Assembly: GCA_035578905.1 (NCBI GenBank)
Contig: JAQJVL010000046.1
Span: 3,408,730-3,472,729, forward strand
DNA: 64,000 bases
DNA from: Stictocephala bisonia
Taxonomy: Eukaryota; Arthropoda; Insecta; Hemiptera; Membracidae
Direction of reading: 5' to 3'
This document shows positions 47,481 to 61,895 of this stretch, one piece after another; the stretch's first letter is position 1; every line of letters starts with the position of its first letter. The notes beneath the pieces were generated by a model. That model made no database searches. It was not told the DNA's origin and worked only from the letters and a program-made list of their open reading frames with translations. The position numbers and the translations under genes were made by a program.

Positions 47481-49286
47481 TTATTTATTAAAATGATACA
47501 AAATATAAAAATGAAATATTAAATAAAACGTAAAAATATTTTTATATTGACATATAATATAACTACTTACATATATAATAATCATATCTTACATATAATC
47601 ATAATCTTACAGATAAAAGGAATGTGTGGTAACCTATTTAACTGCTGTGGAGGGTGAAGGGGAACGTGAATGTAGTCTTTGTTACAAGACGTTACTATTT
47701 AAAGAGTATCATTATTTATTATACACAGACTGCTTAGAAAACGACCTTTTATACGATCTTGTGTGAGTGAGATGCAAAGAGTGGAGCAAGTGAGACAGAG
47801 AACTACTCTTCGCCCTCTGTGTAATTACATTTAAAAGTTTTAATGGCAAACAGAGTGGTAGACCACGTGCTGACGGTGCAATAAAAAGCCCCACCTAATT
47901 AACGTCATTAGCAGCATTGACCATTAGTTGGTTTTGATTAACACCTAGAACGACTTAATTAAATCATTAAGTCATCAAATAACAATTAATAATAGCAATA
48001 ACACAACGCTTGCAATAATTAATTAATCTTTTTTCTTTCAAAATTAAAACACTTTTTAACAATCACAATTATGATGTTGAATATATTTATTTTTTTTTTT
48101 AACTGCAACTCAGCAGACGCTCAGGCATCTACTTATGTCTGCTGATTCCCTGCACCATAATTTTATATTTATCAGCTTTTTTATAAGATCTAAGTCTATT
48201 TTTTTTTAGATTACTCGTTTGTCAAACTTAACAATCATGCTTGTTCTTTCTTGTATTTTAAATCTTATTCTTCTTAGTTGTAAAATAATCCAGCAACACT
48301 ACACTCCTCTCACACAACCACTTATAATCTATGCAGGGAGTATATTCATATCAACGTTTGCTTGTAATTTTATGTATAACATCACAATTCGTTGATGAAT
48401 TAATATTTTTGAATTTAAATGGGCCTTATAAGTTCTCCATTCCTTTTTCCTAATATTTGTTAACTAAAACACTAAAAAGTAATTAAACGTCTAAAACATT
48501 CTTAAGCTATCAAATGAATCGACCAAATGAGAACAAATCACTTTCAAACTAAGACACGAGTGTTGGGAGGCGATCAAGTCAAAGATCAATCAGCTCCCGT
48601 TCCACCGGCCGCTAATGTAATGAGCGCCTAATCTTTTACTCTGCTGCTTACGTGTCAAACATCCGTACTGGGAGAATCTATTGAATCGATTCCGATTATT
48701 AAAAGAATCGAGCGAATAATCGTACTCATGAGTCGTACTATTACGAATTGGGCTTTAATCAACCGTCCCGACCATTTAAAATCATTAAACTGACAACAAT
48801 CAAATATAATGAAAACAACGGTAAATAAATATCTGTTTATTTTAAGTCACTGCCTCTTAGTATCCCGATGGAGCCAGTACTTTCCATAACACCTTCATGT
48901 TATCACGAGTTGATTTAAAGTCCGCATGAAGTAAGTCGAGTTTGTGATAAGTACTCGAATCGAGAGGAAAAGATTCGAGTACTCAATTGTTGACTTTGAA
49001 TCGAGTACTCGAATTTTTTTATATAGTCGATTTTGAGATATTTGAAAAAAGCATCAGAGATGAATCTTTCCACCGATGAGCTGCCTTCCTTCACGGGCGT
49101 GACTAACTTCCGTAACAGTGTTTAGTTAAAAAAAATAACGACTGTACAAGATTGTTTAAATTTATCGTTTAAATTTTCTTTCTTTCTTTTTTTCTGAATG
49201 AATGACTTTTATTCCAAATAAATTATATAAGCTACAATTTACAAAGAAAGAACAAGCATGATTGTTAAGTTTGACAAACGAGTAAC

Positions 49287-49338
<52 letters not shown>

Positions 49339-50050
49339 AGACTTAGATCTTAAAGCTGATAAATATAAAATAATGGTGCAGGGAATCAGCAGACATAAGT
49401 AGATGCCTGAGCGTCTGCTGAGTTGCAGTTAAAAAAAAGAAATATATTCAACATCATAATTTTGATTGTTAAAAAGTGTTTTAATTTTGAAAGACAAAAG
49501 ATTAATGAATTATTGCAAGCGTTGTGTTATTGCTATTATTAATTGTTATTTGATGACTAAATAATGATTTAATTTAGTCGTTCTAGTTGTTAATCAAAAC
49601 CAACAAATGGTCAATGCTGCTAATGACGTAAATTAGGTGGGGCTTTTTATTGCACCGTCAGCACGCGGTCTACCACTCTGGTTGCCATTAAAACTTTTAA
49701 ATGTAATTACACAGAGGGCAAAGAGTAGTTCTCTGTCTCACTTGCACCACTCTTTGCGTCTCACTCACACAAGATCGTATAAAAGGTCGTTTTCTAAGCA
49801 GCCTGTGTATAATAAATAATGATACTCTCTAAATAGTAACGTCTTGTAACAAAGACTACATTCACGTTCCCCTTCACCCTCCACAGCAGTTAAATAGGTT
49901 ACCACACATTCCTTTTATCTGTAAGATTATGATTATATGTAAGATATGATTATTATATGTAAGTAGCTATATTATATGTCAATATAAAAATATTTTTACG
50001 TTTTATTTAATATATCGTTTTTATATTTTGTATCGTTTTAATAAATAAGT
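47481..50050. repeat. Large inverted repeat, arms of about 770-810 bp
   Basis: Arm 47,481-48,252 is repeated in inverted orientation at 49,243-50,050 with high identity; for example the 60-codon frames at 47,712-47,894 (minus) and 49,637-49,819 (plus) differ in only a handful of residues. The right arm contains a poly-A run of about 49 bases (49,288-49,336) where the left has about 8 T. The 990-bp spacer contains repeated gagtactcgaat motifs near 48,950-49,010. The inner right edge (about 49,190-49,240) resembles a LINE 3' end, so two opposed copies of one element are one explanation. Confidence 0.88.
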
Positions 50051-50120
50051 CCTTATTTATTTTTATTTACGTTAATTTACATTCTAGAAACTATATTTTA
50101 GTAAAAATAAAGGTTCACAA

Positions 50121-50325
50121 TACAAAGTGGCACACTCAGACAACACGAGACAAATACAAAGTGGCACACTCAGACAACACGAGACAAATACAAAGTGGCA
50201 CACTCAGACAACCGAGACAATACAAAGTGGCACACTCAGACAACACGAGACAAATACAAAGTGGCACACTCAGACAACACGAGACAATACAAAGTGGCAC
50301 ACTCAGACAACACGAGACAAATACA
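50121..50325. repeat. 34-bp minisatellite, six copies
   Basis: The unit tacaaagtggcacactcaga plus caacacgagacaaa recurs with spacings of 34, 34, 32, 34 and 33 bp. Frames across it are artefacts. Confidence 0.95.
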
Positions 50326-51879
50326 CCATCCCAGACAGACCTCTCAAAGGCCAATCTCCCGCGGAACTTGGGCTCAAAATTATTTATGATTTTACCTGAT
50401 CATATAAAAATACTACGCGACACCCCTTCACGCTTCGCTTCCCAACCCAGACCCTCGCTGCGCTCGATACACCATGACATGCGACTTTCACTGCAAATAA
50501 TAGTAGATTATCTGTATAACGTAAAATTATATTATTTAATTTCTTTCAGTATTTCACTCACATTACTTGCGTTGCTATCTATTTATTAGTATAGGTTATT
50601 ACTTAGCCTATTTCAATCGTGTTTATTTTATTTGTGTTTTTTAACAGCTGAAGATTAAACTCTTAATGCATCAATAGGGTAATGTCAAATATATAAAATA
50701 AACATGCTTATTTTTACGCTTAGTCTAAATTTACAAAACAGCTGTTATTAATTTACTAAAATCAACCCAATGTTATTCTTATGGAAAAAAGGAAATTTTG
50801 AGGGGCTGTATGTACCCCTTAGGAATGGAATTTCGAAAAATCCCTTTTTAGTCCCTACAATAGTAAAGCTAACTTCCTTTAAAATTTCGTGAAAATCCGT
50901 TCGGTGGTTTTCGAGATTTTATGATCAGTCAGTCAGTGAGTGAGTGGTATTTGGCATTTAGCTTATATGTATATATATAGATAAATGTATCAAAAAATAT
51001 TTTTAAATATACTTTAAACAATTCCTCCTGGATAAGGCTTGTTACTCTATAAACGGCCGTATTGAGTAATGTATTAAAATACAGAAGAACTAATAATCAA
51101 GAAGAAAATTTATTTTGAATGGTACAAAAAGAAATGGCATATTTTAACATAAATTTTAATTTACGCCATTTTAACTATAGAGAAAAACTAAAAACTTTTT
51201 CATTTGTTCTCAATTAATCCCGATATGTACACCGTTTGAGGCTGTGTAGGCGTGAACACGAAATTTAGCATATTACACAATTTTACACTTCTTGGCCATT
51301 GAATAGTTTCTTTATTGCCATATTTTATTTGCAATTAATTATTCAAACAGCTGTTTTTAAATTAGTGGTTAAACAGCTTTTTGTTCGTAATTTACTGTTG
51401 TTTACATTGATTCATAACACTTGATCAGAACTAAGGCTACTTCTAAGTAAAAAGCTCAGTGTGTCTTGTGGTTTGCTGAATTTAAATCGATAGTCTTTAA
51501 TAGTTTAAATTAACAATTTAAATAGTTCAAAGACGACTTGATTGCACTGTTTAATTTATAATTATAAGACATATATAATTTTTACCTTATGGTTAAAACT
51601 GGATAATTGAAAATTTGTTATTAAAATTTGTGTTATTTATTTTTGACCACCCTGTATTTTGTAACAACATTTACTATTTTATTAATACGACACTTTGAAC
51701 TATTTTTTTTAGTATTAAGATATGACGATTGTACAATTTTTAAAAAGTTTCTGTTACAATAAAGAATTTTTAATTTTAATTTTGAATGATGTGTAGTTTT
51801 TAATTTACTATTCCGCGACGTTCGTATCGACGTACGATAAAGAGGAGCATTTATGTATACAAAATTAAATTATATATGT
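50326..51879. other. No gene; possible transposon remnant
   Basis: 50,330-50,480 is GC-richer (cccttcacgcttcgcttccc). 50,880-50,945 (tgaaaatccgttcggtggtt, atcagtcagtcagtgag) is a phrase common in insect repeats. The remainder is AT-rich and empty. Confidence 0.35.
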
Positions 51880-54401
<2,522 letters not shown>

Positions 54402-54637
54402 TTATTTTTTTAAGAAGAGGCCGATCTCCTCCTTAACCGTACTCTGCCCATTCCTCATAGACTACTGATCTGTGCGAGGAACTTATCCAGACAGAGTAAG
54501 GGGCGAACCAGTACAGTATAAGGGAATGAATATTACTGATAAATCTTCCAGTCTAGGCCGAATTCGAACCAGCGCTATCTCTAACCCTAGCTCAAAGTCC
54601 TGACGCCTTAGACCACTCGGCCATTGGATCACCGAGA
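54402..54637 (-). mobile_element. tRNA-derived SINE, minus strand
   Basis: Read on the minus strand, an A box TGGCCGAGTGG (54613-54623) and a B box GGTTCGAATTC (54560-54570) frame a Leu/Ser-tRNA-like head with a long variable region. The 5' and 3' acceptor strands do not pair, so it is not a functional tRNA. The body extends to a T-rich stretch near 54,402, which would be the A-rich tail. No target duplication could be defined. Confidence 0.65.
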
Positions 54638-54794
54638 TAATAAGCAATGACTTTTTTTAATGTTATACCAATATTTGTAATACGTTAATTGCAACCAACT
54701 TGTGCGAGCGATTGGTCAAGGCCATAACAATGATTTGAACTTTGGACTGGGCCTTAATACGCCATCGGCGTCCTGCTCTTCTCCCGGTCGCCCA

Positions 54795-55131
54795 TTAACT
54801 GAGCGAAGATTACCTTAATTGAGCGAAAGCCCTCGAAGGGCCCCCAAAAACGTGCCTTAACTGAGCGAAGTCCAGTCCAGGTATATGCGAGTTGTCGGGA
54901 CAAGGAATGTTCTTGTTTATGTAGCATCATATCCCACCCGCATACCAGAGGCGGTCAACCACCTGGCTCCGGCACGCGCTACCTAACCTAACCTAACCTG
55001 CTATGTGAATGTTCATAGTCAAAGAGGGCCGCCGGTTCGCTCAGTTAAGGCACGTCTCTGGGGGCTCCCTGGAGTGCTTCGCTCAGTTCAGGCACCCAGG
55101 CTACTTGACTCAGGTCACTTCGCTCAGTTAA
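54795..55131. repeat. Six copies of TTAACTGAGCGAA, three forward then three inverted
   Basis: Forward copies at 54,795, 54,815 (ttaattgagcgaa) and 54,857; inverted copies at 55,036, 55,078 (one change) and 55,119. Longer flanks also match: gcccccaaaaacgtgcc (left) against the inversion of ggcacgtctctgggggc (right). The stretch is GC-rich against its surroundings. It looks like the subterminal sites of an unidentified DNA transposon. Confidence 0.8.
54981..54999. repeat. Interstitial insect telomere repeat (CCTAA)n
   Basis: acctaacctaacctaacct, nearly four units of the TTAGG telomere repeat, near the centre of the 13-mer array. Confidence 0.8.
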
Positions 55132-55884
55132 GACCCGACCCTTCTCCCTCGCCGACACGCAGTCGACTTTGCCCGAGGGAGGAGTGGGGCGATGGTGAGC
55201 GTTCATGGTTCCCACCATTGGTAAGTAAAGTGTTTTATGTTTTCTAAATATTTTCTAAACTTCTCGCCCATTAATTCACCAATTCAAAATCACAATTTCT
55301 TTAATTAATTGCTGAAAACTCTTTTTTGATTTAAAACATTTTATAGTAAGTTGTTCTGACCAATTTGTTTTGTCCAGTTCCTGCATATGGTGAGTCGTAG
55401 TTTCACTTTTTGCATCCCTCAGCTTCCCCGCTATCTTAAATAGGCAAGTAGTCTCATTTAATTGTGTTGTTATTAAATTTAACTTATATGTTTAACAGTA
55501 TATCGAAATGTTATTATAGTAAATAATATTAAGTATCAGCCTTCTTGCTTATTACTTCTGCCCTTGGGGTCCTGAAAAACTGCGGTTTTCCGTATGGTAT
55601 GATGTCACCATTTCGAAACGGAGTTTTCAAAGAAAAAAATTGTTTGTAGAATGAATGCAATTTAGATAAATTTATCTACCTAGATATATTCTTACCTAGT
55701 CTCATTATTTTACCTTAAACCGTTATTTATATATTTAGAGTTTTTTAATTACATGCGGACACACAGACAGAAAACAAATCGAGATAGGACACGTCATACT
55801 GTATTATTTGTTAGTATTTACCCCCTGAAAAATGTAATATATATTGGCTCTAGTGGTTTCGGGACACTCTGTACATATACATCA

Positions 55885-56348
55885 TATACGGGGTGGAAAA
55901 AAAATGAAAACGGTTTCACAACAACGTTATTTTGTTCATTGATGATTTGTTAATTTATTTTTTTTAATAATTGTGTACCATAAAGTATAAATTTTTATCA
56001 GAATAATTTACTTGAAACCGTTAAACAGTGGAGAAATAATATTGTTCAAATTAGTAACATTGAAATTCAAATGACCACTACTCTGGAAAGGACCTTTCAA
56101 AGTCCAGTTTGCGGCAATTAATTGTTCTTTAATAGACCTTTCATTTGATACCAAACCAAACCTACGCTTACTTTGAAGATTTTCGTTCAACTCCTCGTGG
56201 GCTGTCCCCCTGAAAAGATTAAATGTCGCTAATGGCGTAAACAAATATGTTCTTTGTAACCGTGATCATGTACAAGATTTCACTATTACAAGTGAAGTCA
56301 TACAAAAGTTGTGAAAGCGTTTCCATATTTTTGTTTCCACCCTGTATA
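55885..56348. mobile_element. Short TIR element (non-autonomous DNA transposon)
   Basis: 464 bp. The left end tatacggggtggaaaaaaaa is inverted at the right end as ...tttttgtttccaccctgtata (56,318-56,348), giving TIRs of about 30 bp with few mismatches. TA/TATA flanks fit a Tc1/mariner-like duplication but are not proof. No transposase. Confidence 0.65.
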
Positions 56349-56396
56349 TACAGGGTGATTCAAAAGTCAAAAGTAAAACATAATACTTTGACTTTT

Positions 56397-56625
56397 GACA
56401 TTACGTTTTAACGTTAACATTAACGTTTTTGACATTACGTTTTAACGTTAACATTAACGTTTTAACGTTTTTTACATTAACGTTTTTTGACATTACGTTT
56501 TAACGTTAACATTAACGTTTTAACGTTTTTTACATTAACGTTTTTTGACATTACGTTTTAACGTTAACATTAACGTTTTTGACATTAACGTTTTAACGTT
56601 TTTTGACATTAACGTTTTAACGACT
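56397..56625. repeat. 58-bp tandem array rich in AACGTT
   Basis: Blocks beginning gacattacgttttaacgtta start at 56,431, 56,489 and 56,547 (exactly 58 bp apart), with partial copies on each side. Almost every unit holds GTTAAC and several AACGTT palindromes. Confidence 0.9.
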
Positions 56626-56929
56626 GCACCTATAAAAACCAAACTCAGTGTACTTCAGTAGGGTATAAATTCATTTTTTGGTTGGTATTAAAAGATTTCT
56701 CTTATCCCAAAATCCCAAATTTTGGACCCAGCTCAAAAATGTTAAATGTATACCTCATCATACTTAATGGTCTTTATGAAAGAAAATTAACGGTGAAATT
56801 TAGAGGTCGTCTCAGTAGGAAATGGCGACTGATTCGGATTTAAAATAAATACAGTTGAAAAAGTAATATTTAATTATTTACTGTTTAAAATTACGAAAAC
56901 TCCACAGTAAATTCCTAAAACACGTGCGT

Positions 56930-56976
<47 letters not shown>
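56930..56976. repeat. Poly-T tract
   Basis: A run of about 47 T on the plus strand; possibly the A-tail of a minus-strand retroposon, but no element is recognisable beside it. Confidence 0.95.
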
Positions 56977-56979
<3 letters not shown>

Positions 56980-56999
56980 TTAACTAGCTGTTTTTTAAC

Positions 57000-58069
57000 G
57001 TCTTGTAAATACTGAGATTAATGAAATGTTACTGCAATTCTACTTTTACGAACAAAAAATCATTTATACGAGTATATCTCTCCATGAATATGAATGAACA
57101 AGAAGAGAGACAATGTTTAGAGTATTCTTTTAGTATTTTCAATTAATTGTACAGTGAATGATCATTTCAATTCTTCTTGAAGCACTTCTCATAGATAGCC
57201 TTTGTTCTAGTTTTACTGATGCTCTTCAAGAAATTATTTCCGAGTGTTTCTTGGAACGATGTTTTCGTACAGTAACGATAGCCAATTTCACGTTCGTTGG
57301 TAATCCTATCGTCAACAAATATCGTTTAAAAGGAGTGGACGAGGTATGTGTTTGAGTAGAGACGTGAACCAGTAGAGCGGACGTTTGCTAATATGTCAGA
57401 CCCAGGCGTGTTCCTCTCGACTGAACTTCAAACAAAAATTCAATATGAACTAATACTATTGTAATGTCAGTTTAGATTTGTTTCCATAATCTGCTAAGAA
57501 ATTTATCCTTTTTATTCCCAAAATTTGTAGAAACTATTGGACACGCATTTGACAATGATCAAATCTACACACATACATACGTACATAAATATAAAAACAA
57601 AACAAACAAATAATCTAACAAAATGTTAACGGACTTTGTCATTTAGTATGCCATTTTTACTTTTTTGTTGTTAGTAATAATAATTATTTATTCATCCAAA
57701 TTGTTATTACAAATAACAAACTACGTTACAAACCACATTATACAATTTAAAATAAATCGTGTGTAAAAATAAATGCCAAGGCAGATTTTACGTATAAACA
57801 TAACCGTCCATTTACAAAGTAAACAGAAACACATGTTAGGAAATAAAAGAAATGCCTTAAGGGAAAAGCCTGAGTAACTTTTTACTAAATTGTTTTTACT
57901 TATAAATAGTAAAAAGAGTTTTACAAAATTTATATCAAATTGACGCTAATCACTACAATATTAATCAATCGATCTATTAATCTAATATAATGTAATCAGT
58001 ATTTACATAGATCTATCTATATGATCTAATATTAAGTATGTAAATATAATTTAAGGTTCGGGGCTCGTA
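57000..58069. other. No recognised gene
   Basis: AT-rich. The frame at 57,158-57,355 has no known motif. 57,665-57,780 resembles the 3' end of a minus-strand LINE (attatttattcatccaaatt), weakly. Confidence 0.35.
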
Positions 58070-58990
58070 TATTTTGGGTAATGTTGGGAAGACTGTATGA
58101 GTTTTGGATGGGATTCTTCGTGAGGAAACCATCTGTGTAGTCCGAAGGTGCATTATCAGATACCAATTAAAAAAAAAACAATGATATATATTTGGAACAA
58201 GATCCAAAAGTGATCTCCTGTCACAAAGATAGTCCTATCCATCAAGCCGTTTACCTGCCTCACTGATTCTCGCGGGGTTGTTGGGTCTTGGTGGAGAAGA
58301 CCGTCTTATGTAGTCTGAAGGAGTATGGATGGGTTTCTCGATTGGGAGGTTCTCTGCTAGTCCGAAAAGGTGTGGATGGGTTTATAGTCGGGGAAGACCA
58401 TGTGATGTTGTCCGTAGGGGTGTGGATGGGTAGTTGGAGAAAACGACCGTTGTAGTCTGAAGGGGCGTGTATGGGATACTTGGTAGGGAGACCGTCTGAT
58501 GTAGCCTGAAGGGTTGTGGATTGGATTCTTGGTGGTAAGACCAGCAGATGTAGTCTGAAGTATTGTGGATGGGTCTTGGTTGGAAGATCATCTGATGTAG
58601 TGTGGATGGGTCTTGGTGGGGAGGTCGTCTTATGTAGTGTGAAGTAGTGTCGATGGGTCTTGGTGGGGAGGTCGTCTGATGTAGTCTGAAGTAGTGTCGA
58701 TATTTTTCGGTGGGGAGATCATCAGACGTACCCAGGTGGGTTTCATGGTGGGGAAGACGATCTGATGTAGTCTGAAGGGTAGTTGGCGGAATTCTTGGTG
58801 GGGTGACCATCTGATGTAGTCTGAAGGGCTGTTGATGGGATTCTCGGTGGGGTGACCATCTGATGTAATCTGAAGGATTGTTGATGGGATTCTTGGAAGA
58901 CCGTCTATGAAATCGGAAGGGATGTGGATGGGTTTCTTTGTGAGGAGACCATCTTCGTAGTCTAAAGGTGTGTGGATGAGTTCGTAGTAG
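58070..58990. repeat. Degenerate minisatellite of about 49-50 bp units
   Basis: About 15 diverged copies of a unit like gggattcttggtggggagac followed by catctgatgtagtctgaagg and a gtgtggat end. One outlying copy at 58,075-58,150 is separated by an unrelated insert (58,150-58,262) that contains the 3' end of a LINE family seen elsewhere here. Pro/Thr/Ser-rich minus-strand frames are artefacts of the repeat. Confidence 0.85.
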
Positions 58991-60849
58991 TGGAATATAT
59001 TGTTGATGTTTTTCTTTTTTTTCAAAATGAACTTAATCTTTTAAATACAATGTTACTGAATAAAGTTTTCCTCGCAATATGATGTTCATAGTTTGAAAAA
59101 ATGTATTTTCATATTGTTATTATTTTGAACAGCATAGAACACTTAAACTATGCCATCACCGTTTGACATTTATAATAAAAACCTCATGAACTTACTCGGT
59201 TGATCATGAATTTGATTATTTCCCATAACCCCTCAGTGTGATTGTTAACCTCTTCCTGTACCAACCATAAGAGTTAGTTATTAATTTGTTTTTTAAAAGA
59301 ATTTTTTAATTTTGACTCAAAATTATTTTGAACTTAATACATTTATTTGGCTAATGTTAAAACCTTTAGGATTACGGTGATTCGAAAAAATTGTTATACT
59401 TTGATTTTTCATACAGTATTTTTATGAACGTAAAACATGCACATTTGATTAAAACACTGGTTAGTGCACCACCGGTCACCAGCTGTTTGCACCGGTATAT
59501 TCCTAAACAACATTCACCAGCTGATGACAATATAATTGGTTTACACTTGATTGATATGCAAAGCGGCGGGAATCAACAAGAGGCCCGTTATGTCCACTGG
59601 CAAGTTCCACTGACATATCACGTTTTATCTACCAATAATTCTATTGTTACTTCTTCCCCTTTACTTTTTCTTTTTAAAATTTATAATTCAGTTGGTTTTG
59701 TTACCTTTTGCCAAATTCATTTCTTCCTGAGCTGAATAAAATGGAACAAAACAGAGCAAAATTACCTTCTTTGCAGCATTTTGAATTTGCTTTTCGTATG
59801 TCACTTCTTAAGACACCATGAGATATCACAGAGGAAACAGAAACAGAGGTTGCTTTGTTATGGAAGCATCGAACGCCTCCGTGGCAGTTACCACTTATAT
59901 AATTATTTATAAATTTTGAAATTTCTACTTTTATCTTTCAAGATTTTGAGGGGAATAAGGGAAGGAGATACAGCCCTGCCATCCGCATAAAACTGCTTGA
60001 CACCCAAGTTTTATACCTCGACACCCATTTAGCACACTATAGATGGACTCTCTGTTCCTTTCTTCTCTGTTAAGATACGAAATTATGGGCATACTTCCCT
60101 TACAAAGTACCATTTTCAAAGCGCATTACAGCATCTGCCAAAATTCCTAAATTGTATGCCGCCAAGAAACAATTTAGAATATAAACCGTAAATTAAATTT
60201 GGAATATAATCAAGATTATAAAAATCTATTTATTAGTTATTTATAACTCACTCATAGTGTGTATTTTCTGATCCTGGATAAAAAGATTATATTATTTCTT
60301 ACAAATTGATATCTCATTTGATGTGAATAGTTGAGCTAGTAATTTGGTTAGTTATTGGGTCTGCTATTACAGCTGATTAAAACTGCGTTACATTTACATA
60401 GGAATACACTAGCGCTCCACAATGGACCACAGAAACAACTGATAATTTTAGACACGAAATTTAAAATTGGATGAGAAACCTATCTGTTTGTTTATAAAAT
60501 CATTGATAAAAGTGTATGAGGCCCAAATTCATTTACAAAATTCTATCTCACTTTTTATTTTCACACAAACTCCTAATTGATGATATACCCAGATGTTTAA
60601 TTTTACAGTTTAATAAAAAAAAACTTAATGTACACAGATAGTTTGTATATTTATTTTATACATCCTTGCACGCATTGCATTCCAACCCCGTCACTCGAGC
60701 AATTTTGTTCTTTTTCGTCACATTTCACTCTTACATTGATAATAAAAATAGCCTCTTATACCAAGTTGCACCGCCCCTAGTTCTCTCATTCCAAGCGTCA
60801 AATCAACCATTGACGCTCTTAGTAATCTGTGGTTTATAGTTGTAGGTGG
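58991..60849. other. No recognised gene
   Basis: A 114-codon plus-strand frame at 59,391-59,735 shows no known motif; the rest is AT-rich DNA. Confidence 0.35.
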
Positions 60850-61140
60850 ATTGGAGAAGCGAGAGCATGTGCTCAGATTATTTCTTGACCTCTCCAAGGT
60901 CTTTGACTGGTGCATCTTGAGTCACTGCTTCACCAGTTAGAGGACGTCCTCTTACTTTACGAATAGATGTCAATTTGTTCTAATACAAATTCCCAATCGC
61001 AAAGCATAACAAATAATTATGGTGTCCCGCAGGGATTCATTCTTGGTCTAAAATTTTTTAAAATATAGTCAACAGCCTGTGCACAAAAATCAAACTTAAG
61101 CTGCAAACTTATATTCAGACAACACTAATCTTCAGGGGCC
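60850..61140 (+). mobile_element. LINE RT fragment
   Basis: Plus strand reads LFLDLSKVFDWC, later GVPQGFILGL and a degenerate active site YSDNT. An inverted copy of part of it lies at 61,650-61,895. Confidence 0.7.
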
Positions 61141-61649
61141 AGGTTCTTTCGTAATTATGAGAGGGTAAACTCCAAAGAATGAAGCTAGTAAGATATAAAA
61201 ATGTACATATACTATATATGTATTGTATACCCTATAATTTCCCTAAATTAGCTTTAAGCTGGAGGAACGATTATTCATAATGTGGTATGTATTATGTAAT
61301 TTATAATTAATTTAATAAATTGAATAGGATTAAATAAAATACCAGACTGTTTTATTCTATTGTGCAATATTACTCGAATGTTTAATGCTCTCGTTATTTT
61401 CGTTGTAGGGTCTTGTATTAAAATAATACATTGCAGTTTTTAATAGTATATTTAAAACGTAAAAATATATTTTTCGTTATCCGTACATGTTGAAGCTCTA
61501 GTGAAACATAATTTGTATGTAGATGTATAGCAAACTATACTTGCTTACAGTAGTAAAGTACAGTAACTATATTAAACTATATGGGGTTAGTATGGTTTAC
61601 TTCAACTTTATATATCACGTTTACTGAGTGGAGTTGGATTACACCACAT

Positions 61650-61895
61650 GTTTGGATTTTTGTGCGCAGGCTGTTGAATATATTGTGAAAAGTATTACAG
61701 CAAGAATGGATTCCTGCGGGACACCATAATTATTTTTTATGCTTTGTGATTGGCAATTTTTTATCAGAACAAATCAAATCAAATTTTATGTCGTAAAACA
61801 ATACTTGCATGACAATCGTCCCATTTACAGTGATAATATAAAACTAATACTGCATTTGTTATAAAACGATAATATAAAACAAATTGACATCTATT
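61650..61895 (-). mobile_element. Inverted LINE RT fragment interrupted by a later insertion
   Basis: Minus strand reads YGVPQESILA and matches 60,955-61,095 closely (shared ...acagcctg(t/c)gcacaaaaatc, gacaccataattatt, aaattgacatctattcgtaa). It is interrupted by the 103-bp insert at 61,775-61,877. Confidence 0.7.
61775..61877 (-). mobile_element. Nested 5'-truncated LINE tail
   Basis: 103 bp flanked by a perfect 7-bp duplication aacaaat (61,768-61,774 and 61,878-61,884). On the minus strand it ends ...gacataaaatttgatttg, like the 3' end of the LINE at 21,917. It is a very short, 5'-truncated insertion into the older LINE fragment, giving a relative age order. Confidence 0.65.

Noticed and set aside
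47712..49819. Two near-identical 60-codon genes at 47,712-47,894 and 49,637-49,819
   Set aside because: They sit in the two arms of one inverted repeat; similarity reflects arm identity, and no known motif is present.
50127..50589. Gln/Thr/His-rich repeat protein
   Set aside because: Frame effects of the 34-bp minisatellite, which shifts frame between units of 32, 33 and 34 bp.
54560..54637. A tRNA-Leu/Ser gene on the minus strand
   Set aside because: A and B boxes are good, but the acceptor strands do not pair and a SINE-like body follows, so it is a tRNA-derived SINE.
58382..59025. Pro/Ser/Thr-rich minus-strand protein
   Set aside because: Generated by the degenerate 49-50-bp minisatellite.
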